Origin: Cavia porcellus
Taxonomy: Eukaryota; Chordata; Mammalia; Rodentia; Caviidae
Direction: 5' to 3'
NCBI RefSeq assembly: GCF_034190915.1
Contig: NW_026947488.1
Location: 2,428,501 to 2,492,500, forward strand
Length of the DNA: 64,000 nucleotides
Positions 51,901-64,000 of this stretch are shown one piece after another (position 1 is the stretch's first letter; each line of letters starts with the position of its first letter). The notes under the pieces are model-generated. The model was not told the origin of the DNA. It saw only the letters and a program-made list of their open reading frames with translations, and ran no database searches. A program made the position numbers and the translations under genes.

Positions 51901-54900
51901 GAGCTGCGCACGTTTTTGGAAGGAAAGAAGCAGCTGGGAGAGGTTGCTCTCATCTAGCGGGTGGGTGAAGTGGCTCCACCTCGGGGCCCTGCTGGGTGGG
52001 GCAAAGCTCTGGCTGAGACACTAGTGGGCTTCTTGGGTCCCCAAAGCCTGGCTGCTGTTCCTGACCTCTCCCTGGCTCCCAACTGTCTCAAAGAGGCTTC
52101 CTTAACTGCAGGGTGGGTGTGCCCTTTGCCCCCAAAACCTCCACATCGGGGTTCCCAACTGAGCTGCGCTTCTGTCCGGAGGGGTTAACTGAAGCTGGGT
52201 CTCAGGTCTCCCCTGGAGGCCAGCCGGGAGGAGCAAGGCTCCTGAGAGCATTAGCACACCCCAAGCTCTGGTGGGCACATCTTCACCACAGCAAACCCCA
52301 CGGCTCTTTCCCTTCCCGCGACTCCTCCTGTCATCCTCACCCCAGGCCCCATTGTCCCCCTGTAGCAGCCCTGGGGTGGCCCACATTCCTCGGGCCAGGG
52401 CCCCGTGTCTCCTCAGCCAAGGGTTACAGAGTCACCCCCACCCTCGCTCAGCCCCACGATGGTGGCAACTGCTGAAATGTCCCGTTTCACGGCTGGATGG
52501 GAATGTGCTGTGGCCTGTGTGCCCAGGCAGCCTCTCCAGGGGAAGCGCCATCAGAAGGGAAATCTGGAAATGACAGTAAGTCTTGGGGCGGCCCACAGGG
52601 GCCTGGAGGGCCTGAGCTGCCTCCCAACTATGGCAGGGGAGGGGGGTTCTGCATGGTCATCTACGGGCAAACTTGGCTTTCAAACCTTCTAGGGCTTCAG
52701 CTCCTGCTGCTTAGGGTCAGAGCCACAGTGCTCTCGGTGGGCCTCTCTGTGTGTCCATGTGCCTTCCCTCTGCAGCTCCCAGCCTACACTGCTCCCCGCC
52801 CCCGCCATGGTGTCCCTGCAGCACCCCACTGCATCATGGACTTGTCAGGGTCACAATAGCCCCTCTGACTTCTGGAAGTCTGCGGAAAGCTGGCTGTGGT
52901 CCTCCTGGCCCAAGACACTGTCACACAGGGCATCCCAAGCTCAGTGGGGTCACAGCTCGAAGTCTAGCCCCAACTTTGCACAAGGTCACTCCATGTGGTG
53001 ACGTGGCCTTGGGGTTCTGGGCTTCACCTCCATCAGCCTCGCTTCCAGCGTGGATGGTGTGCAATCCACGTACTGCCACCAGTCGAACGCCACCACCCAT
53101 GAGCCACAGTGGTCAGGAGCCTTCGATGGTCAGGTCTCCCAGGTGCTCCTTCTCCACCCCTGTGTTCTCCCACTGAAGACCAGAGGCAGGCAGCTCCCGT
53201 AGGCCTCTCCTTCCAGGGCCAGCCCCAAAGGGCCGGGGCACACGGCCTGATGTTTACTCTGTTTCCCGCCTCTCCTCTGAACATAGCAAGGGCCGCAGAG
53301 CTGCATTGTCCGAAATTGTACGTGTGTTCCTGTGCACACACCCTGGTCATACCCAGCCTGGAGAAATGCCTGCTGCTCGTGGCTGCTTGGGTGGCCCAGG
53401 GGCACAGGTGGAGACCCCGGGCTGGAGTGGGCGTGGGGTGGTATGTGGTTGCCCTGTGGGCACAGTGTCACTGTCACAGGTCTGTGGGCCCAGATCCCAG
53501 GCTAAAAGGTGGGCACTGGGCCACAGGGCCACTGGGCCACAGGGCCTTGTCCAGGCTGGAAAGGTGCCTGCTTGTTTGTGATCACTGGGCGGGTGACAGG
53601 CCCTCAACAGGTCCCCAGCCGTGAGACCAAGGGCTGGGACAGGCTGTGGCTCACGGAAGCCTAGGTATTTTGCCCACCTCTCCCACCACGTGGTTCTGCT
53701 CAGAGAACTCTAGGGAACTGACCAGGCAGCCCAGGTCCCTGCAAGCTGCCTCCTGGCTGGCCCTCACTCCTTCCACATGCCGTCCCCACTTCCAGGATAG
53801 AAATCAGTGTGGCTGGGGTTGAGGCACCCCTGACCTGTGACCACTCAGCTGAAGAGGGACGTGGTTCAACTGTCCGTCCTGAGCCCTTGGTGATCCACTG
53901 AGCCACTTGCATGCCTCACCTCCGTGCACAGCCCTTTACAGTTAATATTTTCAAGAAACGCTCTTCACGCTGTGGCAGCTCAGCATTGGCTGGAAAGGCA
54001 GAAGTGCCAGCAACGTGGTGGTGGTGGGGGTCCTGAGTTTCAGGGCCCTGGTGGAGACTCAGACATGTGGGACCCCATGACTTGAATCTGCCAGGCCCTT
54101 GGCTGTGCACCGTCACATGGGGTGTCCCCTCCTTGCAGGCCCAGCCCCCCACAATGACATCACGAGTCCTCTTTATGGCTGGCAGCTCCAGCTCATGGGA
54201 AGGGGGAGCACAGACTCACAGACACGGTCTGCAGTGCTTTCCAAAGCAGAGGGGAGACATGGAGACCACCATGACAGAGCCTGTGGCCAGTGCAGGAGCC
54301 ATGGCTTTGGCCTCCGCAGATGGGTCCCTTCGGGGAGCAGGTTCCTGTTTGCTCTGCCAGGAGCCAAATAAGCCTGGGATGGGAGTGGTCAGGTGACCTT
54401 TGTTTGCCCTGCTGTCTGGGTGCTGTAGGCTGGGATGGTCACCAGTCTTCCTGGGCCCTCAGGGTGTGTCCAGCTGGGGGCAGGGGCTCCTCTCCCCTCC
54501 CCTCCACTCCCCTCAGGCAGGCAGTGGGACCTGCAGGCTGGTGCAAGGGCCTGGCCATGGGAGGGCAGGGAGGAGGGGTAAGTGACCTGCCCGCTGGCCC
54601 GAATGCCAGGGTTGCCCCTTCCTTGCCTGGGACGTGATAGAGGGTGTGTGGCGGCTGGGCAGCGTGGCCCACTGGGCAGCTGGCTCAGGGGTGTCTTTCT
54701 AGGCAGGTGCTCAGGTCCCCAGGCACTCAACTGGAACTTTGCAGTGGCTGGACTCCAAGGGCTTCAGGAGTGGGGCTCGTTCCTGCCTTTCTAAGCCCTC
54801 GGCCCTCTCTGACACATATCCTAGTGGGGCCTGTGCTGGGGACTTGCATGGCTCCTGCTCGATGACTTTCCCAGGGCGGCTGCTGGCCGCACTGCCCATG

Positions 54901-54941
54901 TCTCCTCGAGCCAGGAGTAGGGTGCCCAGAGTGTCCCATCA

Positions 54942-55277
<336 letters not shown>

Positions 55278-56569
55278 TCACGGGGTGTCCAGCACAAGCT
55301 TGTAGATGCCCCAACCCCATGGAATCATTGAGGGGGTCTCCAAGCTCGAGGCTCCCTGGCAGTCGCTGTGCTGGGCTTCTCCTGTTTGGTGAGGGGGCTG
55401 GAGGAGCATGTGCTTCTCTGTGGCTCCAGCAGGAGACAGCAGAAGAGGCCTGGAGTTCCCACATGCAACCCTTTTCCTCTGAGCCATGTGGCCCAGGCAC
55501 TGGTGGGCAGGTGTCACCCAGGCACGCATGGCTCCTGTGGGCCCAAGGCTCATTCACCAAACACTCACGGAGCCCCTACCGGGAGGCCCCAGCTTGCAGC
55601 TCCTAACTGCTCACCAGCTTCTCCCACTGGGTCCTGGGCCAGGCTCTCAACTCTGGGCATCCTGCCTGGGTGTGGCAGACGCCCCATGTGCTCACGCTGA
55701 TGGCCTCAAGGCCTCCTGGGGACCCCCGAGGCATGAGTGGGCCAGGGCTACAGCTTTCACTCACTGAGGATACGTCGCTTTGCTGAGCCGAGCCCCAGCC
55801 TAGGGATGGTACGGGACCAGGACAGGCGGCCTGCTGTGTGCAGAGCCCCCGCCTGCCTGATGGGTTTTCTGTTCAGGGGAGGACCAGGTGACCCCACAGG
55901 GCGCCACTGCTCTTTGCAGGAGCCAAGGGGGACTTGCCACACCTGCCCAGGACCCTGCACAAGCTGCTCTGCACCTGGAATGCTCTGTCTTCTTCACCTG
56001 GCCAACTCCAGTCACCCTCAGGGCTCAGCCCCTGTGCTGCTTCCCTGGACAGAGGCGCCCACCTGCCTTCCAACCGCAGGCGCTCATGGTGCCTGCCCAG
56101 CCCGCCCTTCTGCAGCGCTGCACAGGGCCCTCACTTCGATAACCCCTGGGCAGGGTACACTCTGGTGTGAGCTGTGGCCCCCGCAGTCGGTGTCTGGGAA
56201 TCTGCTTAGCTTCCAGCTACCAGTGAACAGAAATCATTCAGGGAGCTCTGGCCCAGGAAAACAGCAAAAGCAAACGCTGAGAGGCAGACGTCTATCTTGG
56301 GGGCACAGGGTCTGCGTTTTCATCTACAGGGCAGAGCACACTGAGCTCAGACCTCCTGTGCCTCAAGGAAGGGGAGGGAAGCCACAGCTGGGGCACAAGT
56401 GGGTGACCGAGGACGCAGAACTGTGCAGGAGAGGTCCAGCCCCAGGGCCGCAGGGCCGCCGGGGTGCGGTCCTTCCACTCCTTGGTTTACTCCACAGATA
56501 TTTATATCTGCAGCTGTGTGCACACAGGGGTGGTCACTGAGATCCGAGTCACCTCCCATGAAATTTGCT

Positions 56570-56900
56570 TGTAAAAGCACAATGCGACAGTTTCTAGCAT
56601 TCCGCGGAGGTATGCGACTATCGGCACTCTCTCATTCCAGGATATTATTATCTTTATCCCAAAGAGAGCTGTGTACCCACATGCAGCTGCTCCCCATTCC
56701 TCTCTCCCCCCGTCCTTGGTGATCCTCATCTACTTTCTGTCTCTGTGGATACTGAAGTGTCCATAAATTATATAATAGGGAACATTTTGCATCTGGTTTT
56801 CGGGGTTCTTTATGGCTGAACACTATTCCATTGCATGAGGATATTCACCCCACTCTTACAAACTTGAGCATTTGCTACATATTACGCAGCATACTCTGTG
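56570..56900. mobile_element. L1-family 3' region remnant
   Basis: 'ccattcctctctccccccgt', 'catctactttctgtctctgt', 'ggatactgaag', 'gttctttatggctgaacact' and 'attccattgcatgaggatat' follow the order of a common mammalian L1M-type sequence. Orientation of the parent element is not decided. Confidence 0.6.
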
Positions 56901-57261
56901 CTCAGATACAGCAGTAGGTACAGCCAGAAAAGAGCATCCTTGTCTCCGCACTGTAGGAAGAGGGAGATGAAAGAGGCACAGAAATACGTACCTGCAAACG
57001 ACGGTGCATGCTTTGCAGAGAATCAAGAATGCAGGCAGGAATAAATGTACACACAGAAGGCCTGGGCAAGAAGGTGAAGCTGCAGGAGAAGCAGAACCCG
57101 CTCCTCTGATAAATGGAGGGAGCAGGGTGGGAGAGGGGAAGGGACAGCAGCCCTGGGCAGGGAAGAGGCGGGCTGGGTGAGGATCAAAGAAGGGGCAGAG
57201 GTGTGAGGGGCGTCTGGAGGAGCTGGACATTATGCAGGGGGAACAATGTGAGCAAGGTGAC

Positions 57262-57369
57262 TTTTTTTTTTTTTTTGTCTTTTTCATTTTTCTCGGTACC
57301 AGGGATCGAACTCACAACTACCTGCTTGCAAGGCAGGTGCTTACGCCGCTGAGCTAAATCCCCAGCCCC
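57262..57369 (-). mobile_element. Young ID SINE, reverse, with target-site duplication
   Basis: The complement of a full ID: a T run, 'gtctttttcatttttctcgg', 'taccagggatcgaactcaca', 'ccgctgagctaaatccccag'. It is flanked by a perfect 10-bp duplication 'gcaaggtgac' (57252-57261 and 57370-57379). This is the best-preserved ID in the window, and its transcription would be in the same sense as CDH4. Confidence 0.95.
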
Positions 57370-58192
57370 GCAAGGTGACATTTTTAAGACACTCACAGAA
57401 AGTGGACTACAGGCAGTCAGGGGAGTCGGGCGTGGTGGGTAGAAAGAGACTCACTGATTCAGTGGGTTTTGGGGAGAACTGGCTGTGACTAGACTGAGAT
57501 GTTGCAGCCGGGGGCATCCACCAGGGTGCCTATTCACCCAACACGCTCTCATTAAGGGTCTTCCAGGGAAGGTAGAGAACTTGTGTGTTTTGAAGCCCCA
57601 GGGAAAAAAAAATTTCATAGATCTACCCTAATTCATGCAAAGAGTTGTTTGTAAATACAAGTTTTATGAATTCAATTATCTATAGCATTTCCCCAGAGGC
57701 AGTGGGGATTTAAAATAAACCGAGAAAGTTCTGTCTTCAGCAAAGGAAGATCATGTTACTCTAAATCAATCTTTCTTCAGAGGAAAACTAGAAAATCTGA
57801 ACCAAAACAAAACAAACAAACAACCAACCAATGGAAGTAAAGTAGGTGTTTCAGGCCCTAGAGAACTCCCATGTGCATCTGTGGGACCAGAAAAAAAGGG
57901 GAGTCCAACACCTGAGCCCTCTCTTCTCTCAAGGCATTTGTTGATTGTGAGGCTGACTTAGGACGGGCTGGAGAGCCGCCCAGTTCTTTAGCAGGCTCAG
58001 GGACATGGGAGCTAAACACTGAACCTCCGGCTGGCTGGAAAGGAGAGGCCCTGGCAAACCCTCCAGTCTCTGGTGGAACTTTGAAGTGTAGGTAGCACTT
58101 TTGGAGAGAAAGTGACCTGAAAATAAATAGTCTTAACTGAAGTACAGCTCTGGTTAAGGGCGTGGGTTCAGGAGACCAAGATTATTAGCAGC

Positions 58193-60392
58193 TGCTGTGG
58201 TTTGGATCTACAGTCTCACCCCAAAGTCTCACGTTTGTAGGTGGGTCCTGGCTGGAGGGGTGGATCACTGGGGGGAGTGACCTGGAAGGATGTGTTCTTG
58301 CCCCTGACTCCTCCCTCTTCTCTCTGCTTCCTGGCTTCTATGAGGTGAGGAGCTTTCTCTTCAATGTCTTCTCTCATGGCGATTGTACACAGAAGCCAGC
58401 TTATCATGGATCAAATTCTCCAAAATCTATGAACCCAATTAAACCTCTCTTCCTTTAAGTGGTGGGTGTCAGGTACTTTGTCCCAGAAATGGGGAAGCTG
58501 ACTAATACAGAAAGTTTGTACTAGAGAAGTGGTTCTGTGACTGTGACTGTACTTCACCTTTAGAAGCCTTAGTACTGGTTTTCAGGTAGAGTTTAGAAAG
58601 GTTTGGAGATGTGAGGTACAGAAGCCTTACAATGCTGTAAGTAGAACCTTCTGGGTGGTTCTGATTAGAGCTCAGAAGATACGACTGCTGAAAGGAATGT
58701 GGATAGTACAGGCCAGGCTCAGAAGGTTTACACTGAAAACAAAGACTCCACTGGCAGTTGAATGAGAGGCCCTGTGTGTTATGTCTCGGCAAAAAATTTT
58801 TCTACATTTTGCCCATGTTCTGAGACTTTCCAAGAGGTGAGATTAAGGGCACTGTACTAGTTAACCTGGTGGAAGAAATTTCAAGACAGCCCAACATTCA
58901 GGATGTGGCAGGGGTACTGCTAGCTGATTTTAGCCAGGTGTATGAGTGAGGACTGGAGATAAAACAGAGCAGAAAAATTTAAGTTAAATTTTGGCTCAGA
59001 ATGAATCATGTATAAAATTGGGGCCCAAAGAAGAAGTGTGGCTGCTGAAGAATTTAGTACTATTAAAAAGGAACTTTGTACAGGGGCAGGAAGAAAAATG
59101 CCTTGGGGAAATGCCTCAGGAATTTCAGCAAGGCTCTACCAATATCAACCTCAATGGTATAAAAGCATAAGCTTTTTAATTGAGAAGAGAGTCCCTGGAC
59201 TCCTTGCTTGAAAATATTGGCTCTCTAGGATTCTTTTTTTTTTTTTTTGGTCTCTTTGAGACAGGGTCTCACTATGCAGTTCAGGCTAGCCTTGAACTTA
59301 CTTTGTAGCCCAAGTTGATCTTAAACATGCAACGATCCTCCTACCTCAGCCTCCCCAGTGTTGGGATTACAGGAGTGCGTCACCATACCGGGCTCCAGGA
59401 TTTATTTTATCATGCTCAACTATCCAGGCACCCCTGCAGTCATGGTCCAACAGGGCCTGGCTACTGCCCACACTGATGGCAGACTTAGGCATCTTCCATG
59501 TGAAGCTGTTTTTCTCTTCTCAGCAAAATGCAAGAGCCGTGGGTCATGGAAGTTTCCACCCACATTTCAAAGGAAGACCTGAGACAGCAGACACTGTGCC
59601 CCGAGAGAGTGATGCATGAAGCTGTGAGCACACAGCTGAATGTACCCATGAAGCTGGGGAGGGCAGGAACAGGGAATGCCCCTGAGGCAAGCTGCAGACG
59701 GTCGGCCCAAGAGAGAGGTCGTGTGGGCTACAGCCAGCAATGGCAGAGAGGCTGGACTGCCCAAGTCCTCTGGAGTTCAGTCTCACCACAGCTAGCCCTG
59801 GGTACTGGACATGGAGGTAAAGACTTAATGTGTACCTGCAGGGCCGTGGTCTGGCTTTTCTCCCTTTCCTTTCTTTCCCCCTATTTTTCTCTTCTGGGTT
59901 GGGAATATTTACCCTGTGCCATCATACGTTGAAAATATTTAACTTTGTTTTTAACTTATACAGAGCTCAGAGCTAAGAGTTTGTCTTAGAAGAGACTTTG
60001 GACTTAAACTTTCCAGCAAAGCTGGAACTGTCAAGCTTTTGGCAACTCTTAGAGATGGACTAAATGCATATTTATAGTGAGATGGATGTGAGCTTTTAGG
60101 GACCATGTTGTGGCTCGGATCTTTGAAAAATTCCCCCAGATTTTCATGCTTAGAGACAGGACCTGGTCAGAGGGAGTGGGTTACTGGAAGCCGGACTGTC
60201 CTCAGCTCCTCCCTTGCCTCTCTGCTTCCTGGTTCCCATGATCTAAGCAGCCTTCCACCATGCCACTTCTGCCTCAGAACGAGCTGACCAGCTCAACCGA
60301 ATCCCCCAAACCATGAACCAAAGGAACTGCTCCCTCTTCAAGTCATGAGTGTCAGGTGTTTTGTCCCAGTGGCAAGAGCAATGACTAATATA
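58193..60392 (+). mobile_element. MaLR-type LTR element, copy B (LTR-internal-LTR)
   Basis: A 5' LTR (58193 to about 58509, starting TGCTGTGGTTTGGATC, ending GACTAATACA) and a 3' LTR (about 60106-60392, starting TGTTGTGGCTCGGATC, ending GACTAATATA) flank about 1.6 kb of internal DNA. Possible 5-bp duplication: GCAGC before and GCATC after, one mismatch. Size and lack of polymerase genes fit MaLR elements such as THE1/MT, which are non-autonomous retroviral relatives. A degenerate frame at 59528-59932 is not a credible gene. A B1 has inserted at 59231-59393. Confidence 0.8.
59231..59393 (-). mobile_element. B1 SINE, reverse, inside MaLR element
   Basis: A T run, then 'ctttgagacagggtctcact', 'gcagttcaggctagccttga', 'cgatcctcctacctcagcct' and 'tgttgggattacaggagtgc'. 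Flanks 'ctctaggatt' and 'ctccaggatt' are likely the imperfect target-site duplication. It contains the internal 30-bp-like duplication typical of B1. Confidence 0.9.
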
Positions 60393-60419
60393 GCATCCCT
60401 TACCAGGATAAAAACTAAA

Positions 60420-61292
60420 TCCTCCATGGAAAAGCACTGGCAGACATAACTGCAAATCCTCTATAATCTTCATATACAAGGTAAAAACAATAACTAAGCC
60501 TCTAGGAAGACAAAACCACAAATAAAGATGAAAAAGAGACACTGAACAGCTTCAGCAGAGATACAGATAATGAAAACATCAGATCCAAACTTCAGAAAAC
60601 AGAGTTTACTATGTTCAAAGAATTAAAAAGATAAGATAAATTTATGAAGAACTAGAAATAATTGAAAAACAAAATGGGAAACCTATATTTGAAAAATAGC
60701 TGAAATAAAAACTTAAATGGGTTTAACCATAGATTAAATATAACTGATGAGAAATTTGATAAATTGGAAGGTTTATCAGAAGAAAGTACCCAGACCAAAG
60801 CAACACAGAAAGCAATAAACATTTCAGCCCCTAATAGGCTTATCCGATGTGTAACTGAAACCCAGAAGACGGGCAGGAGCGGGGTTGGGAGAGATAATGC
60901 CTGAAATTTTTCTAAACCAATAAAAGAATCAAGCTTCAGACTTAGGACGTCTAAGTAGTATAGATCAAACACGTCACAGGAAATGGGCAAGAGCCTTCGA
61001 GAAAGAGAAAAATTCTAAAAGAAACTAGAGATTTTAAGAAAGGCATAAAACATTGACTGGAACGACAGTAAGGCTTAATGCTGACTTCTCGATAGAAGTA
61101 ACAGAAGCCAGGAAAGAAAATATCGGACACTCTGGAATCCTTTACACAGCTAAAAAACTCTCTAGGTTGAAAGGGAAATAAAGACATTTAGACATTCAAA
61201 TCAGAGATAATTTATCACCTGGAGGGAACACGAAGGGTTTCTGCAGAAGGAAAATGATTCCAGAGGACAAGCGGACATGGAGGGGGTGCTGT

Positions 61293-61336
<44 letters not shown>

Positions 61337-61490
61337 ACATGCGCGCATGCACGCGCGTGCACACACACATGCACACGCATACACACCACGCAGGCAGGCA
61401 AATGTCTATACAAAGGGTGGATGTAGGAGTGCATCTAAATAATATAAATTGTGTAAGGTAAAAATTATTTCATCGTGGGGGGTTTATCAA
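60420..61490 (+). mobile_element. Decayed L1 ORF1 region
   Basis: Ordered matches to ancient L1 ORF1 and the sequence just after it: 'gctgaaataaaaacttaaat', 'ggtttaaccatagattaaat', 'gagataatgcctgaaatttt', 'gctgacttctcgatagaagt', 'gaaataaagacatttagaca', 'gataatttatcacctgg', and then, after a CA tract, 'aattatttcatcgtgggggg'. Frames are broken throughout and no reverse transcriptase part is present. Confidence 0.7.
61292..61388. repeat. (CA)n followed by alternating GC/CA tract
   Basis: About 20 CA units (61292-61333), then 'catgcgcgcatgcacgcgcg' and further CACACATGCACACGCATACACAC. Almost 100 bp is strictly or nearly alternating purine-pyrimidine, so it is prone to Z-DNA. It interrupts the L1 remnant. 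Confidence 0.9.
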
Positions 61491-61984
61491 ATCAAACAAA
61501 CAAGCAAATAAGCAAACAAACATGCAAACGAACGCCCTGTAGGATTTTATTTGCACAGTGAACTCAGGCCTGCCAGAGGCTCCGTGACCCCTGTGACCCC
61601 TCCGCCTTTTCACGGTGCAGCACAGCAGCCCCTGGTGGACACCACGGCTGGCTCCTCAGCCACTACGTGATACCGTCTGCTGCTCGGAGGGCAGACCTGG
61701 GCAGCACTGAGGAGGGAGCTGACAGCACTTGTCATCACCTGGCCCAAAAGCCATGGAGAGCAGGTGCTCCATCCTCACCGAACGCTTGCCGGTCCCGCTC
61801 CCCAGGCTCCTGGGAATCTCTAGCGTCCCCTGGCGGGCACCCTCCCCGAGGAAGCCTGCACGACCCATGTGCATGGCCCGGGGGAGGGGTACGGTGGTGC
61901 CTCCTTGGGGCAGCTCAAGGTCCCGTTTGCTGGCAACGAAAACTGCTCGCAAGCCCCTGGCCGATTATAAAGCCACCCACCTCC

Positions 61985-62064
61985 TTTTTTTGGTACTGGG
62001 ATCGAGCTCGCGACCTCGCTCTTGCCAGGCAGGCACTTACACCGCTGAGCTACATCCCCGGCCC
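61985..62064 (-). mobile_element. ID SINE, reverse
   Basis: 'tttttttggtactgggatcg', 'agctcgcgacctcgctcttg' and 'cgctgagctacatccccgg' are complements of the ID body, well preserved, with a T-tail on the low side. Confidence 0.9.
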
Positions 62065-62789
62065 TCCCTCCTTTTTTTTTTGCTGAGCCCAGGAACCAGC
62101 CTTTTGAAACCAAATGATACACTTCCATCGTTCTTTCTGGGTTGCCAAAGCCAAGCACATTTCCAGTCACTGGCGCATGTGCGTTGGAAAGTGCGAGGTG
62201 GGGAGCAGAGAAAGTGCGAGGCCAAGTCCCACCCCGCACGCCCTTGGACAGGTGGACAGGTGGGGCTCGGCCGGAAGGGCTCATACTTTCTCTTTCCCAT
62301 AGGTTGGCTCTTTGCTCCTCCTCTTTTTTAAAAAAAAGTCAGCTTTATTACCAATCAAATAAATAGAATAAGCTGTACACACGCCCATGAGCAGAAGCCG
62401 TTTCACAAGGGCAACAGTGAACTCCCCGAGCCAGGGCAGCAGAGGGCCTGCGGCTCCAGGAGGCGTTTGACTGGTTGCCTCCACATCGCCTTGAAGTGTG
62501 TCCACTCCTCAAGTCCACCTCCAGGAGTGGATTCTGAGGGAGGACCACAGATGTGCAAGCCACGGGCTGTGCTCTGAGCTGGGCTTCCGGGCCTTCGGCT
62601 GTGGAGAAGCAAATCCCCAAGGGAGGGCAGCCACTGAGAGTGACAGTGAGGACGAGCTGGGGACAGACGTGCTCGGCTCTGGGTGAACCAGGGTCGGCGT
62701 CCTGTTGTCCCGAGATCCACTGCAGGTGACGAAGAGACCAGATGGGAGCATGGGTCACACACACAGAGAAAAGAAAAACCCAAAACCAG

Positions 62790-63510
62790 CACCAAGGAGC
62801 CCAGGAAACAACTAACTCCCTACAGTGACCAGCCCAGCGGCCAGCCTACGCTCTCCACTAACCGGCCAGGACACAGCATACCAGCAGCTATGGTAACCAG
62901 CCCTGGAAACAACCCACTATTCCAACTCGAGCTAACCAGACCGGGGAGCTGACCGCACGCCTAGAGCCCTGCACAGCTAGTGAAGGCCCCACAAGAGCGG
63001 AAGTTTACTTTGATGATGTGATTTTCCATGACCATTTTCATGATCTGATCACACAGTGCTGGAGCACAGTCTGCAGGTGACAGTGGGGTCAGGGAGGTCC
63101 CAATGCAAGTCCATCTCCTGTGCTCACCACACATGATGCCTCTCTACTCAGGGCAGCCAGGCAGCCAAGAGGTTGGATGTCTGGGAGCCAAGCTCCAGAG
63201 CTGACCTGCTCTCTGCAGGAACCAGTCCTGGAGTCCAACCCACGATCTGCACACACCTGCCTAGGAGAGCAGCTTGTTACCTATAGCGCCAGCCCAGGAG
63301 AGCTGCCCATGGGTTATACCAACCAGCGCAGGGCACAGCCTCATACCCCCATGCAACAGTCAGGAGCCCAGCCCTTGTGTATGGTGACCAGCTTGTGCTG
63401 ACCAGCCTAGGAAGCCAGCTTGCTCTCTACAGACTCCCACCAGTCCCTTTTCTGAACTAACCAGCCTGGGAAGTCAGGCCAACTGGGAAATCAGCTCACC
63501 GCCCGAGTCA
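62790..63510. repeat. Degenerate minisatellite (CTAACCAGCCTGGGAA-type)
   Basis: Imperfect repeats of a 25-40 bp unit occur in two clusters (62790-62970 and 63190-63510): 'ctaaccggccaggacacagc', 'gtaaccagccctggaaacaa', 'ctaaccagaccggggagctg', 'gaccagcctaggaagccagc', 'ctaaccagcctgggaagtca'. The recurring core is (C/G)TAACCAGCC(T)GGGAAGCCAGC. The intervening 62970-63190 is less regular. Confidence 0.7.
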
Positions 63511-64000
63511 CGGCGGAAGTCAGACCATGAACTCCTGACTGTCCAGGAAGCAAACTGTGCAAGTGGCTCAGAAGGCCAGGGCCAGGCTCCTTGTTCTTTG
63601 TCTCTTCTTCCTTCTCAGGACCAGCCTCACAGGACGGTTCCCTCTCACACCCTGAGCTGACAGTCACCTCCTCTGCTGGCCTGACCCAGAAGGCAGGGCT
63701 GGGCCCACTCTTGCCCTCGACCTGCGTGTGTTTTCACGGTGCTGCTGGAGGATGCTGAGTGGGGCACGCACACCTCGTCTTGTGTTCTGTGTGTGAGTCT
63801 ACAATTAGCTTAAAATAGAAAGTTGAACTGGAAAAAAAAAAACAAAAGAAAAAACCTCCCAGGGCTGTGATGCTCATATTTAGTGAGGCAGACAAAGGAT
63901 GCGCACAGGCAATAAGTAAATTGTATTAGATGTCAAATAACAGGTGGTTCAGTCAGCTCGGTGCGTTCCTGTGATGGAGTGGTTTAAAGCACTAAGGTGT

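Noticed and set aside
59528..59932. A 134-codon plus-strand open frame in the MaLR internal region
   Set aside because: It lies inside a decayed non-autonomous LTR element and has no recognisable retroviral or cellular domain. Described only as part of the element.

Overview
The window is mammalian genomic DNA, most likely from a rodent. It carries the 3' two thirds of one multi-exon gene on the minus strand plus its downstream flank. The gene is a classical (type I) cadherin, and I call it CDH4 (R-cadherin / retinal cadherin). Ten coding exons, numbered 7-16 by analogy with the 16-exon CDH2/CDH4 layout, run from 55150 down to 21461. All are bounded by GT donors and AG acceptors with compatible phases. 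Together they give 1874 coding bases, or 623 residues plus a TAG stop: most of EC2, EC3-EC5, the transmembrane helix and the whole catenin-binding tail. The tail ends GGGEED, as in R-cadherin, where N-cadherin ends GGGDD. Exons 1-6 are not here and should lie beyond 64000. A 3' UTR of about 3.1 kb runs from 21460 to an AATAAA at 18391-18396. I see no other protein-coding gene.

Rodent origin is inferred from the SINEs: tRNA-derived ID elements with a 'gatttagctcagcgg' A-box region, 7SL-derived B1 elements, and several dimeric B1+ID units (B1-dID). B1-dID elements are known from squirrel-, dormouse- and beaver-type rodents rather than from mouse or rat alone. The genus is not determined.

Layout by region. 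1-18365: downstream intergenic DNA holding old LTR remnants, a MaLR-type element with two LTRs (about 3690-5790), a decayed L1 ORF1 segment (5870-6830), and a LINE of about 4 kb (8922-12899) that has an ORF1 but no ORF2, resembling HAL1 ('half-L1'). The HAL1-like element carries two later ID insertions with clear target-site duplications. 18366-21460: CDH4 3' UTR. 21461-55150: CDH4 exons 16 to 7 with introns of 254 bp to 9.8 kb. The introns hold SINEs, microsatellites, minisatellites and AT-rich homeodomain-motif islands that look like conserved regulatory DNA. 55151-64000: part of intron 6, with an L1 3'-end fragment, a young ID element, a second LTR-internal-LTR MaLR element (58193-60392), another L1 ORF1 remnant, a long CA/GC alternating tract and a degenerate minisatellite.

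The most interesting points are the ORF2-less LINE with repeated blocks in its 3' region; intron 14, whose 591 bp (3 x 197) contain no stop in frame with exons 14 and 15, so retention would insert about 197 residues into the cadherin tail; the G-rich minisatellite next to the exon 16 acceptor; and the candidate enhancers. No CRISPR array, operon, tRNA gene or prokaryotic feature is present.
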